Source of the DNA: Oxyruncus cristatus
Lineage: Eukaryota > Chordata > Aves > Passeriformes > Cotingidae
Assembly: GCA_013399855.1 (NCBI GenBank)
Contig: VXAY01004091.1
Span: forward strand, 1,783,943 to 1,847,942
Direction of reading: 5' to 3'
DNA: 64,000 nucleotides
In this document: piece after piece, positions 22,227 through 34,861 of the stretch
How positions within the stretch are numbered: the first letter of the stretch is position 1
How the letters are laid out: the number at the start of each line of letters is the position of its first letter
Notes under the pieces: generated by a model
What the model saw: only the letters and a program-made list of their open reading frames with translations
Told to the model about the DNA's origin: nothing
Database searches by the model: none
Made by a program: the position numbers and the translations under genes

Positions 22227-22303
22227 CCCTCCTTTTCTCCAGGCTGAACACCATCAGTTTCCTCAGCCACTCCTCAACAGACTCGTGCCCCAGACCCTTC
22301 ACG
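22227..22303 (-). mobile_element. CR1 LINE fragment, right part of the split copy
   Basis: It continues the CR1 from 21622 (ccttttctccaggctgaaca, then ctcctcaacagactcgtg...cagacccttcac), in the same orientation and in the correct order of the consensus as I know it. Confidence 0.85.
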
Positions 22304-22541
22304 TCTCACTATGGCCAAAGTTAAAATGACTTTACAGATGTGGCTTGTTTTTTTTATCAATAAACCACCCTAGACCCACAATCTGCCACCATTTTCAAAG
22401 TGTTGCTGAAGTAAGAATGACTAGGTATTTTTATATCATTGGTAAAATCACCTCAGTGCTGACAATTTACAGGTTGAGCAATAGCATATAGACAGCTCCT
22501 GAGTGACAGAAATATTTCCAGCAGAAATTACACTTTTCATG

Positions 22542-22650
22542 ATCACAGAATCAGAATCATAAAATTGTTTGGGTTGGAAGGGACCTTGAATGTTTCCAGA
22601 GGTGGCTCGTCTTCCCCCTATCTAGGCAACATGTTCCAGTGTTTTACCAC
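22542..22650 (-). mobile_element. CR1 LINE 3' end fragment (diverged)
   Basis: The block aattgtttgggttggaaggg followed by accttgaatgtt is the reverse of the CR1 3' end. It fades after about 22645. Sequence to about 22800 may be older CR1, but I cannot support that. Confidence 0.75.
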
Positions 22651-23293
22651 TAAGTTACGGTATGCAGTGCTCCAGTGTATGCTTCGGTTTCTTTTAACAG
22701 GCTAAGAGCAGAAGTCTTTCCCTGAGTCCAGCTTTTCAGGCTGAAGGCTCCAGCTTTTCTCCACTGTGCACCAGCAGGCTGGGATGAGCCCTTACTGCCT
22801 TGCTGGCAGAAAGGACCGCGCATATGCTTTGGATTGAGCTGGCTGGGTCAGCAGGTTAACTCATCCCTGCCTGCCCGTGGTCTGTGCACACTCAGCCATT
22901 CATGTCTGTGTTGCTCCTAGGACCAGGGGCAGAGCTGCCTGGGCCAAGATAGTGTGGGGTTAAAAGCGCTTTTTGGGGGGCGTTGATGTATGAGGCAGAA
23001 GAAAACAGCTCAATCAGCAAAGCTGAGTGAAGAACCACCGTGGCTTCAGCCTGTGTTTTAATTCAGAGAACTGCTAGAAAGCTAAGCCCCAGTGTAGTTT
23101 CCCAGGTTTCCTTAGCCTGATGTTTGGTATCTGGGCAAAAAGCTTGGGTACTGCCAAAGTACTGCCGTAAGTGGGGAAAAAGCTCAGACATCCAATATCC
23201 TGCTCATATCGAAAGAGGCAAATAATATTACAATAAAATTTATGGTTATTATTAAAAGGAAATAAGGAAATATTTAAAATAATGTATTAAAGG

Positions 23294-23376
23294 ATAGATG
23301 GAAGTTTGTGGTTTGCTCTTTTTTTTTTNAGATGGAAGTTTTTGGTTTTCTTTTTTTTTTTTTTTTTTTTTTTTTT
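23294..23376. repeat. poly(T) runs with ambiguous base and duplicated unit
   Basis: The unit agatggaagtttgtggtttg plus a T run ends at an N (23329). It is followed at once by a near copy (agatggaagtttttggtttt) and a 26-nt T run (23351-23376). Confidence 0.85.
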
Positions 23377-23920
23377 CTGGTGTCGTGTGGCTGTAGTTAG
23401 TTTTTTGTACCGGGAGGGGGAAGTGTTTGCCCAGAAAAGGAAGGGGGCAGCTTGACCTGCGCTTGGGTGGCTGGCGCCGATGCTGCTCTGCTAATGGGGA
23501 TCTGGAGGCACGCTGCCAGCCCAGAGTTTGTCACCTCATCTATAATTGAAACCATTGTTTCACACCGCCTAAAAACCGTGGGCTATGTCAGAGCCATGCC
23601 AATTCGTTTCAAATCATGGGGAAAGGGGCTTCATAACCCTGAAAATAGGCTCCACATGATCTATCTTTTTGAATGAGTCACCTGCATATGCTGTGAGACA
23701 TGCTGAACGTTATTCATTCAGGCGTGGAAGAAAGTTTATTTGTTGGTTTTTCTTTTTTTTTTTTAAAGGCTTTTTCACTATTTTTCATCTCTTATTTTGA
23801 TAAATTAAACCATATTATCAGCTGAATAAAAGGCTATTCTAAATAAATAATCTGAGATTATTCTAGCCACCACGTCTTGCTGTACGACAGAGAACCAGAG
23901 GAGAGCTCTCTGAATTCGTT

Positions 23921-23955
23921 AAAACAAACAAACAAACAAACAAACAAACAAAAAA
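23921..23955. repeat. (AAAC)n microsatellite
   Basis: About eight tandem AAAC units ending in an A run, in intergenic DNA. Confidence 0.9.
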
Positions 23956-26900
23956 GCTTTTACACTTTTACAAGATAATAGAAAGAGAATTACAAGTGCT
24001 CTAATGAGATACTATCAAAGTAAATGTAGTCTTTTTTAGAATACAGATATTCCTTAAACCAAGACTGATGTTGTATGTGAATAAAGAGAAGCATGCTGAA
24101 AATAGTACAGTACACTTGTTAGGGCAGAAGGCATAAATGAAGACTATTTTTGTTGGAGTAGGAACAGATAAAGAGGAAGAACAATGATTTAATGGTGTTT
24201 TATAGCCACCTCTTGTTCAATACTTGATTTTTCCTCTGTTTGGAACAAGTGCTTGTTACTTTCTCATAGATCTCATGCAGAGGAGCTGTTAGTGCTTGTG
24301 TTGGGTTATCTACAAATGAGTCTAGCAAGCTGGCTGCAGTGCCTGAAGAAGTTAGCACCCCAGCAATTGCTGTGCACCCATGGCGGAGATCACTACTTCA
24401 ACAGCAATGTCATCAACATGTCACTTCTGCTTGCCACTTGGTGTTGTCACAGTGCAAAATATGACAACATCACTTAAAGCCATCTTCGTCATCCATTAAT
24501 AGAGATGCCAAACCATGCAATGGACTGGCAGACAAAAAACTGCTCTCTTTTTAGGGATCAGAAACTCAGTCAGAGGAGTAGTACCGTGTACGTGTAAATT
24601 AAAATGCCACAACTGTTCTGGATGTGAAGAGGAGTCAGTGTCCCAAAGTAGCTAGCAGTATGTTAGAAAAGGCTGTGTCCTCCAGTATGTTCTAAGTGGG
24701 AAGCTAAGAGGGGAACAAATGAGTAAATATTACTTTCTGTAAAAAAATTGTGAGCACATTTTTTTTTTCCAGCCCAGATTTAAATGCTGTCACCATCTGA
24801 GAGCTCAGATGGATGAAAACAATTAACAGCAACAGAATCTCAGGACATCTCTATAGTTAGAGATTAGCTGGTAGAACAGAGATTATATTATCTTATGTCA
24901 AAAGGTTGTGTAGTTTGAATCACAAAAACCTCACCCAAACCAGATGCTGTCTTTTGGAATAAAATCCTGTTCCAAGACCAAATTGAGTTTCCATTTTAAT
25001 TTCTGTTATCATTCCTGCAGAAGGGTATATTTGGAGACTCCAAAGCCTCCCATCTCTGACGGCACTAGGGAGTAGTGCTTTGTTCTCTCCTTCGTTACCT
25101 GCCCTTGTGCTCAAGAGCTTTTCTTCTCAACCTTCTTCCACCCCTACCACCTTGCACACCATCCAGTGTAGACGTACTGGCATGAAAGGTCGATAAATTG
25201 CCTTATTTGCCTAGTTTAAGTGGCTTACCCATTATTTTCAAGCCAGTCATGGGAAGTTGCACAAGGTACTTTCATCATTTAAACAATGATAAATACAAGC
25301 TGTCCTACCCCACGTACTTAATTTTAAGGTGGCATCCTGCCAGCCATTTTAGACTGTGAGATACAATTAATAATTTGTAGACTGATGAAGAAGAAGCTAG
25401 ATTAACACAAAAAAATAGCCCCTCAGGAAAATTTAAATAACATTTTTATGAAGGGAATAACAGAGAATCTTTCTGCATTTATTAGTATGTTACACTCTTC
25501 ACCAGAGCACACATATAACCTTTATGATTTTTAAATTTTATGATGTTGTTCTGTTGCATTTAATACTTTCAGGGTTTCTTCTTGATTTCTGGAATAAATT
25601 GCTGGGGAATATATACCATATGATCCCATTCTGTCATACCAGTTACAGCAGAAATGTTTTGCTGATATATGTTGGTGGCATTTTTCAAATCATTTTGTTA
25701 GAGGTCCTAGGAAGGGTTTGTTTGCCTGGATTCACCCAGAAGACAGCTTCACACCTGAATCTGAGAATGCTTGATTTTTCTACTCCTTATCCTCTGTCTG
25801 GGACATGGGACTTGCTAGCATACTAGTCCTAGAATACTGCCATTCCACATATAGGTAGAAATATGGTCACAAGTGGCAGTGGTTGTCACCCACTAATGAC
25901 TTTAATGACCAAGGCCAGGGTTTTGATTCTGACATTAGAATAAAATAAAACTGAGTCGGCGGAAGCTGAAATCACAGCCTATGCTCTTGCAGCGTGATAA
26001 AAACATTTATGGACTGATTGTGCCCAAAAGAAAGTCTGTTGTCTCCACCTACTCTGAGCCTAACAAACTGTACTGTTCTAACAAGAGGTGATGATCAGAC
26101 AAACACACTGCAGCTAGACACCTGCAATGGCCCAAAACTCAGGAGCTGAACGATTCCCTTTTTTGTCATTGATTCCACATGATAAGCTAGACAAAAGAAC
26201 TGGTTCTTTTTTGGCCTGTGTCTAAAGCTTTGCAGCCCTATTTTGATATGTTTTGTTGTTGTCATCATAATTATCAATATACAACATTTTTGTTTGTAAA
26301 CATTAATATTCCATGGAAATCAAAGTCCTTGAAATGTTTCCAAATAGCATTATTGGTTACCTTATTGTCTCTTTTGTACTTGGCTAGTTTATCATCAACA
26401 TCCTGGTATCTTGAGTATCTGTTTATGGAAGTGTTTACCACATATGGTTTGTTTTGTCCCAAAGCAGAGAATGTGTCATTTTGTTTGCCAGAAAAAAATG
26501 TACTAGTATTTCTATCTGTGCCACTAATACTACAGAAATCTGACTTTTTTCAAGAGCAAGGTGTCACGCATCTGGCTGCTATTTGCAGTAAGCATGGTGT
26601 CAGCAGCTCCTTCCCTCACTCGGTAATATTTTTTTGATTCTAACCTAATAATACTATTGCATGTTCAGCAGATAACATAGATTAGTTGGACATTTTTTAG
26701 CTAGAATTTCCTTGCAACATACCTCTCATTTTGAGCATACTCTGACATGGAACCCCTCTAATTTTATTCATGAGTGCTTTATAATGTAGGACTTAGTTAT
26801 TAAAGAATGCAGGAAGGCATCTTCTAGACCACATGCCTATGTTTCTATACCACGAGTGCCTGGGGTTAGTTCTTTGCTTTCACATCTGCAACTGGTATGA

Positions 26901-29900
26901 ATTCTGAAGTGTGTTGTTGTTTTGCAATTATGCTACTGAAAAATGATACCATTTTTGCAGATTCAGTTCCTGTAGATTGCAGTACTGAAGCTCATTCCTT
27001 CCTCCTTGTCATCTGCTTTTTGACCTTCCTTGTCAATTCAGGTAAAACACAGCTCTGCTCTGAAGAACTTGAAGTCTTGTTCAAACATACACATAAAAAA
27101 ACATACAAGAGCCAGTGGCAGAGGTAGGCAACTCATGCTGATCATAAGCTTTTGGAAATGCAATTTCCTTTGAGGATAAGTTCAAAGTAAGAGAGCAAAG
27201 ATACTCAGGAATCCAGGCTTGGGATAGTATGGAAGAAGAAAAGCAAGTGAGAATACCAGAAAGGTATTGGTAAAGAAAGTGGATAAGATGACCCACCCTT
27301 AAGGAGAAGGAAGTGGGAGTAAGACGTAAGAAGGAGGCAGAGTCAGAGCCATGAAGACCTGAAGAATGAGCTTGGCCTCAATGGAGAAGGAGAGAAAGAA
27401 CCACTGGAGGAATAAAAGGGAAACTAAAGGCACAGACAACTCAGCCTAAGCGTTCATCCTGCTTTGCACTAAAATGAAAGGAATCCATCATGCTGCGATT
27501 GTTTTTTCTTTGGGTCCCTAATAGCTCTGTGTGTGGGGACTTGGTTAATGAGGAAATGATCCCTAACCTGTGTTTAGTCCAGTCCAAGTAACCTCTGACT
27601 GACACATGCATAGGCAAGAGGAAAAGAAGGAATTAACTCTTGTAGTTCAAGCTACAAAAATACAATCAGGAAAAGCCCTGCTGAGGCTGCGTCACAGGAA
27701 TTAATAAAAAAAATCTCCCCAAACCAAGGCAAACTATTTGGGTGAAGTTTTTGTATCAGAAGTTGTTACTCTGTCAGCTGCTGTCTCTTCTGTGCTGAAG
27801 CACAGGACACAATTTAGGAGACGGGATCCTCTAGCTCAGGTGGTGCTATCATGTGTTGATTCTCATCAGTAAAGAATGAAGAAAAGAAAGAATGGGAAAA
27901 CATTTTAAAAACTGTAGTGGAATTCAGTTAAATATCTTAAGCTACATAAGGTCTACAGCTAACAGTTTTATTAACACACATAAAAACCCCCAAACCAAAA
28001 ACATAGGGAGGTCCAGAGGGGTATTAGTAAACCTTGTGTGTCGCATCTCCCAGATCACTACATTAATATGACCCTTTCTACTGTATCTGTGTTTGTTTGT
28101 TTGCTTTTGTACTGCCGAAAACATAAGTTCTCCATGCCCAAATGGAGGTTTGTGAAGTATCCTGCTCTTTGTGGACCTGTGTTTCACCTCAGCCTGCTGC
28201 TCTCCGAATGTCACTCTAAACTGTCTCTGGGTGGGGTTTCTGTGTCCCTCTCTTGGACGGATTGTGGCTGGAAACTGCCATCTTACAGCAACTGATGACA
28301 TTCTTTAAGAGCCAGCTTAAGACAAAGTGGAAAAATCCAGCCATGTCCATGTGTAAATTCTAGCTAAGGCATGTGTCATTGATAAACTTTGCTATTGAGG
28401 CTATCTGTTATACTTTATTTATATCAACTTAAAGCCTGAAAGAATGTCGCTTTGGCTGCCTTTCAAAACCTGGAAACTGAGCATATGTGGATTCACTGAA
28501 AGGGAAATTAGTCACTCTTATTGCTTTAGAGAAACCAATCACTTTAAAATCCCAGCAACATTGATATGCCTCCCCATGAAGTAAATGCCCCAGAGTATTT
28601 CTTGTTTTGATCATTGTCTTAATATAACTATCTAACTACCAAATCACAGTTCATCTACTGAAGTATGGAAAGGCATTTGGAAGTATGGCTTGTTCATTCA
28701 AAACATCTGAACAGACTTGGAATCAGCAGGGTGTTTACATTTTTGTCAGTTATCTCCGAGCGCTCGCTGCTGGTAGAAACCGTCTTTTTCCAGTCATCCT
28801 TGCCTGTCATACAGTACTGGAAAAGCTCAGGAAGAGATCCACTGTTCTTTAACACTGCAGTTCGTAGCAAACCTAAAGCTGATTACTCTTGCTCCCGCAT
28901 GCACATGGATCCACGCATTATTTCCTTAGCTTCTCCAAGGTGAGCTGTTTCTCTAGGTGCAAGAAGTTCGGCCCCAGAAGAACAAGTGTTATTGCCATTG
29001 CACAACTCACTCTCGTGATGCAACCAAACTCCTTTCCAGGGGCTCCTCATATTCCGTATGAGCATAACATGTGGTGACACTCCCTTGTGGAAAGGCTTCC
29101 CTAGTGTCCCAGCAGGGGAATCAGTCAAAGCAATAATAGATGAACAAAGAGAACGCTGATACCCACAGTGGCAAAATGGCACTGGTTGGCAGCAGAGCTC
29201 TCTTGGGCTCTGAGGCTGCTCAAAAGGTGTTCCTAGTCATCACTGGGGAGAATTGTAAGGCTCTTTTCCTCTGGGGTCCCTCCTCTTGAACAACAGTCCT
29301 ACAAAAGATGTGGGAATGGCAGGCTCAGATGCACTGAGATGACAGTTGAGGGGTAGAAGAGACCTACTAATTTATATTCAGTTGTGTATCTCATAGCTAG
29401 TCTGTTCCTTCAGTAAGGCCCAGAACCTGGTTTTCTGTGGAACCAGGTGAGGAGCACAGCCTTCATAAACCCCTTTTCTGATAAAATCAAGGGTTGATTC
29501 AGGATTTAGGTGGGGTGAGTGACACTGTGGTAGCCTGTTGTCCTTACAGAGAACTCAGGGCAAGTAGGCTTACCTCTTAGGCACTTAGTCAAGTACCATA
29601 AATTAGGTGAGATGGATCTAGATTTAAATACTGATCCTGTGAATCTAATTAATCTAATGAATCTAAATACTTCTCCTGTGCTGTATTCCTAAATGGCAAG
29701 TGGAGCAGACCAGCATACTGGCAGGATGATTTTCATTCATTGTACACACTCACCCTTCACCAGGCTGTAGCCTAGGAGTAATGGCTAAATTGACTTGCTC
29801 AATATAATCTCAGATCTGTTGCTTTTTCAAATGGCTTCTTGCTTTAGATGCTTCATACAAAACTGAAGAAAAATCTATCAACCTGCTCTCTTTTTCTGGG

Positions 29901-31160
29901 ACTTGGTCATGGTCTTGAGACAGAGAATCATGAAAACTGATTTCAAACTGGATGTATCAGGAGATATATCTAGCACTGCAGTACTTGGAATGTCACTGTG
30001 ATTTCTCTCCTTGGTTAGTTGGTTTCTCAGACTCTCACAAGTCTGCATTCTTTGCATATTCACGAACACACAGTTTCTTCACAACATTTGGTATTGACTT
30101 CTAGTTTTTCTTCATAATGAGACTTAAATTCTCCAACTATTCTAATAGTTTGGCATAGTTACTGGCCACTGGATTTTTAGTTGTTGAGGAATTTCACAAT
30201 ACTATAATTAAAATGAGAGTGTTTGTATGTCTCAGAGCATAAGAAGCTGTGAGCCACTGAGCTATGGTTTTGGATTTTAAGCCAGTTGTTGGAGCCTGTG
30301 CTCAGGGCTGTGACAGCAACAGATTCATAAAAGCAATTCAGGAATAAGATTTCACTATGTCATTGTTAATAATACAGTCTGCTAGCATACATCTGAAGCA
30401 GGCAGGTAGCCCCAAAGAAAAATTCTAGACAAATTCCTGTGCTATGCTGGACCTGGGATCTGAGCAAACAGCTGAAGGAGAACATTACCTACTACATGAA
30501 ATAGTTCCCCTGACTCCTGGGTAAAGAAGTTAGAGCGTGGGGAAGATATGACACACTGGAAGTTGTTTAACTTTCTTTACTTTCCCTTAACTGCCAATTT
30601 ATATTACTTTGTGGCATATTTTCTCCTTGTTTCCAAGTTGCTCTCCTGCAGAGCAGGTAGGAGAGAAAAAAAAAGAACATTACGTGTAGAAATATATGCA
30701 AAGAGTTACCTAACACAGTCAATCCACCAAAGAAAAGTGAAGGAAGTATTTCAGCCTATTTTTTTTTAGATTAGGATTAATAATCTGAGGTGCTCCTGTA
30801 CTTCACAGCAGCAGGGATACTCAGATAACACTGTGGTTTCTAACCTGATGACAAAATACCCAAATGGCAAAACATAAAACCTGACTACAGCTTTCTATCA
30901 ACCACATTGTTTCTTGTTATATGTAACTCACCTACTTTAATTTTACATATAAATTACTTCGTTGGGTTACCCAGGGATAGGAATAATTTACTACAGCATT
31001 CACCTGATGGTTCTGAAAATTATTCAGCTGTCTATTAGACTCTAGAGAGACTAAATATAGCCACAGGGATTTAAAATCCAGGGCTGAAAGGGTAATTTCT
31101 GTTTCAGGAGCAGGCAGCAGGGCCACCTTCTTGGTGAAGCTCTGAATCTAAAAATGTTTT

Positions 31161-31202
31161 AAAACCTCTTGTTCACATGAGAAAACCTCTTGTTCACATG
31201 AG
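31161..31202. repeat. perfect 21-bp tandem duplication
   Basis: A 21-bp unit starting AAAACCTCTTGTTCACATGA (31161-31181) is repeated exactly at 31182-31202. A third partial start (AAAAG) follows. Confidence 0.95.
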
Positions 31203-34200
31203 AAAAGTGTAAATCAGAGAAAGAGGTGTTGCAAGAAAGGCCATCTGAAGAAGAACAAGCAGTACACACAAATCTTATCCCAGCTTTTTGAGAAGGGAGC
31301 ATTTGGTACAGGGGACCTCAAGAGGTGCTAGTGAAGAGATTGTCCTTGCTGGAGTAGCAGTGATGCTGTTTGCAGCTAGGCGGTGTTGCCATATCTCACT
31401 GCTCCCGTGCCCCTGCTCTCACAGGTAAAGGCTGGCAGATCTAGACTTAGTTATATAGTATATATGGCAATATAGGGTAGGGTCAATCTCAAACAGCCCT
31501 TCTTTTAAATCCTGCCCCCTAACTTCTGTCTCCCCACTCAGTATAGGCTCTTCTTTTATTGCCTTATTTAAGGAGAAACAATAATTGTTTTGGTCAGCTG
31601 CTGTCTCTTCGGTAAATGAGGCACAGAGTAGTTTGTCTTAGTTAATTACAAATATCGTGTGAATTAGTGGATTTTTTCTGGGTGTTTATATTTCTAGTCC
31701 ATCTTCCAGCCAACTTTCTTAAGATATTTTGCAGGTGTTCCTGCGGGAATATGCACAAAAACTTTCTTTGTTGAAAAAATTCATCAGCATCTGTAGTGAA
31801 TAGTGAGAGAAATTGGGCTAAAGAGTCATTTAAGACATTGATCAATAGGACCAGTGATCCGTTTAAAGCCAAGAACAAATTTAAGTGACTTACTACACTG
31901 GCCCTTTAGATCTTTGCCAAATGTCATCCTGAGAATTAATGGTAGTACCCATATCTCCTTGAGCTCTGCCAGGCTCTGACTTTAATTATTATAGCGAACT
32001 ACTGTTTAATTTAGTAAAAAAAACCCCAAAATCTGATAAGCTTAGAAGAAAAATGGACCGGTTTTGTGACAGACTGCTACACGTGGAAATCCTGTGTGAC
32101 AACAGTGGGGCTTAGTCCGGTTGACTACCCTGGAGAAAGGACCCTAGACACTGAGAGTGTTTGCAGAGAATCTGTGAAGCAGAGGGATAGACATCTTCTG
32201 GGTAAATCTTCTGGTGTCAGGCTAGAGAGTTTTTAAATCAGGAGAAAAATTTCACTTCATTTCCAGAAAGGTGAAAAGCATTGGGATATCTCTAACTTCT
32301 GTTGCCTAAACCACAGTAGCATTCAGTAATTCCCTATTAGGCATGGTACAGTGTATTTTAAAACTCAAAACCACAGTATGAGCACTGCTAGAAAAAACTG
32401 CTTCTCCATTAAATTCAAGGGCTGAAGTTAAGTGTTGCACTCATTGCAGCACTCTAAATTTTTTTCTTCCTTGTCTGGTTGGCATGTAAATGACATAATT
32501 TGCCCCGAGGTATTAATTGCAGGATTAGAAGCCAACTTGAAAATCCTTTAGCTGATGCTTCAATTAATATATTTTTCAAGTGCGCACACTTCATGCTCTA
32601 GAATTTAATCTGTTTATGCCATTATACTCATTATTATATGAACCAAATTAAACCAGTCCCAGGTTGTCTGTGGTACTGAGTGGCATTAGTGGTGTGTTTG
32701 CTGAGCATTCTCTGATGTCACCTAATGATGCCAGAGGCATAACTGAGGTGTTTGCACAAGGGGGTCATATCTAACATAGCTTGAGACTGTACCATTGGCA
32801 GTGAGAGAAGATAGCCCCGAGCAGTAAGCATCTATGATTAAGAGCCTGAATAAATCCCTTCCTCTGGGGTTTGTTTTCTCAGGCAGTGTTCTCTTTTCAA
32901 CAGAAGCAGTGGATCTGATTCTGCCCTCCCACAGGCAATAGACTTTGTGACCTCTCTCAGATGTATCCTCTCATGTGAAGGAGAAGCATGTGGTGTGGGT
33001 TTCTTTCCAATGCCTGACAGTCCTGATCACGCCAACAATAAATAACAGCAAATACTGTATTTTTCTCAGGTTCTACTTGTCATGTATTTTAGCTAATAAT
33101 CAAAGAATTAACCTGTTCTAGGCTGTTTTGGCCTTCCCTACCCCTTCCCTCCCCCACACCAGAACTACAGATCCTTCACCTGATTTCTTCACCTTCCTTT
33201 TAATATGTTTGAAAATTAGGCCTTGCCAAGCCACTGCTTGTGCACTGGGAAACAACTGACCCAGTGTTCTCTGGGGTCTCTGAGCATGGAATCATCTCTG
33301 GCTCCAGTGTCAGGGGTGGAAGGGGAGCTCCCTCCGAATAGCTGTGGTGCAAGAGCCACATGCTTCTCAAACAGTGGTTAAACTGTCAAAACAAGGCTTG
33401 CCTGGGCTCTAGGAAGCTTGTTCTTGGCTCTCCATGTGGAAGGACTGTCATTCCTGATCCCTTACCCATGGCGTTAGGAGCCCAGAGAATGGCCAGAGCG
33501 CTCAGGGAGTCAGCTCCAGATGGATTTGCACAGCCTGTTACATAGTGTATGCTCATTTTCACTCTCCCTCTGCACTTGGAAAGAGAGCAGTATTCCTGGC
33601 TTTTTTTCCTGCTTTCACAGCCATTTATTTGTACAGGATTTTTACCCTGGCTAGCGTGATTACAAAGGAAACGGTGCAGTAGCCCCTCAAATTGAGGGAA
33701 AAGAGCAAATCAAAACACACATCAGTCTTCTTATCCAGAGTCCCAACTACCATAGAGTTGGGAAAAATGCCATGCACATGATTTTGCTGCATGTTAAAAT
33801 GAAGGGAAATGAAAAAAATATATCACCATGTCCTTTAAAAATTTGTACCTACGGAGTTGAAGCAACCACAAGTGATGCTGTGCAGATGGTTTTTCTATTG
33901 CCAGGGAGAAGTGCAGTGGGGCCAGAGTCTTTTAATCTGTCATATATATATATAACTGAAGATTTACAGTTGAAATCAGACTTGAAAATGTAAATGGCTT
34001 TTCAATTGCAGAGTCTGGTCCATCATAATGGCTTTCATTCAAAGCTTTGTCTGGGTAGAACAACAGCTGTTCTGCCTGTGGTTTTTCTTGTTTTATTTTT
34101 AGAATTTTCCCATATGTAAAATGCCACAAGATGGACGCAGACGGGAGACCTCGTGGTGATATCTGAAATAAATAAAGTGCTCTCTTTCTCCGCAGAAGGA

Positions 34201-34844
34201 GAGAGTTGATTTAGCTAGTAGAGAGCCCTGACCTGAACTTTTGACCACCTTCCCACTCCTAACATGGCTAATCTGGATAAAATGGGATGCTGACATCCAG
34301 TCTGCCTTTGAAACTAGTTTTTTTGTTGAAATCACCAGCTGATGACTGCTGAGAGTCTCGAAGTTTTGCACTTTAAAGTTAAAAATTGGGGAAAGCCAGT
34401 GGCTGGTCATTTAAAAAAGCCACCTTTCTAGCAAATTCAATTGTAATTGAAATTGCAGTGTCTCTGGTGTTCAAATTCAACAACCGTCTGTTTTTTAAAA
34501 GTGAAGTACCTCCTTTTTATATCACCAATCCCTCCTTTTCAGCATCTGTACATTTCTGCAGCTGTTTGTTTATTAAAGATGCATATTTGACCTTTCATAA
34601 AGTGCACCTGTTCAAATCTAGATACCAATGAGAGTTTAGTATGGAAACAGGAGTTGCAAGTTCAAATACTGCTGTGGATGTATTTCCCACTGCAGACAGT
34701 GTTTTGTTGCTTGGAGACATACTGTATGTTCTTGTTTTTAATCTTTCTTCCAAAGTTGAGCTCTGTACATCTAATACAGATGGAAAACTAGAAAATATTC
34801 AGTGTTTCAAAACTTGTGTAGGAGGAAAAGGACATGTAGGAAAA

Positions 34845-34861
34845 ACCAACCAACCAACCAC
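34845..34861. repeat. (CAAC)n short repeat
   Basis: About four CAAC units in intergenic DNA. Confidence 0.7.
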
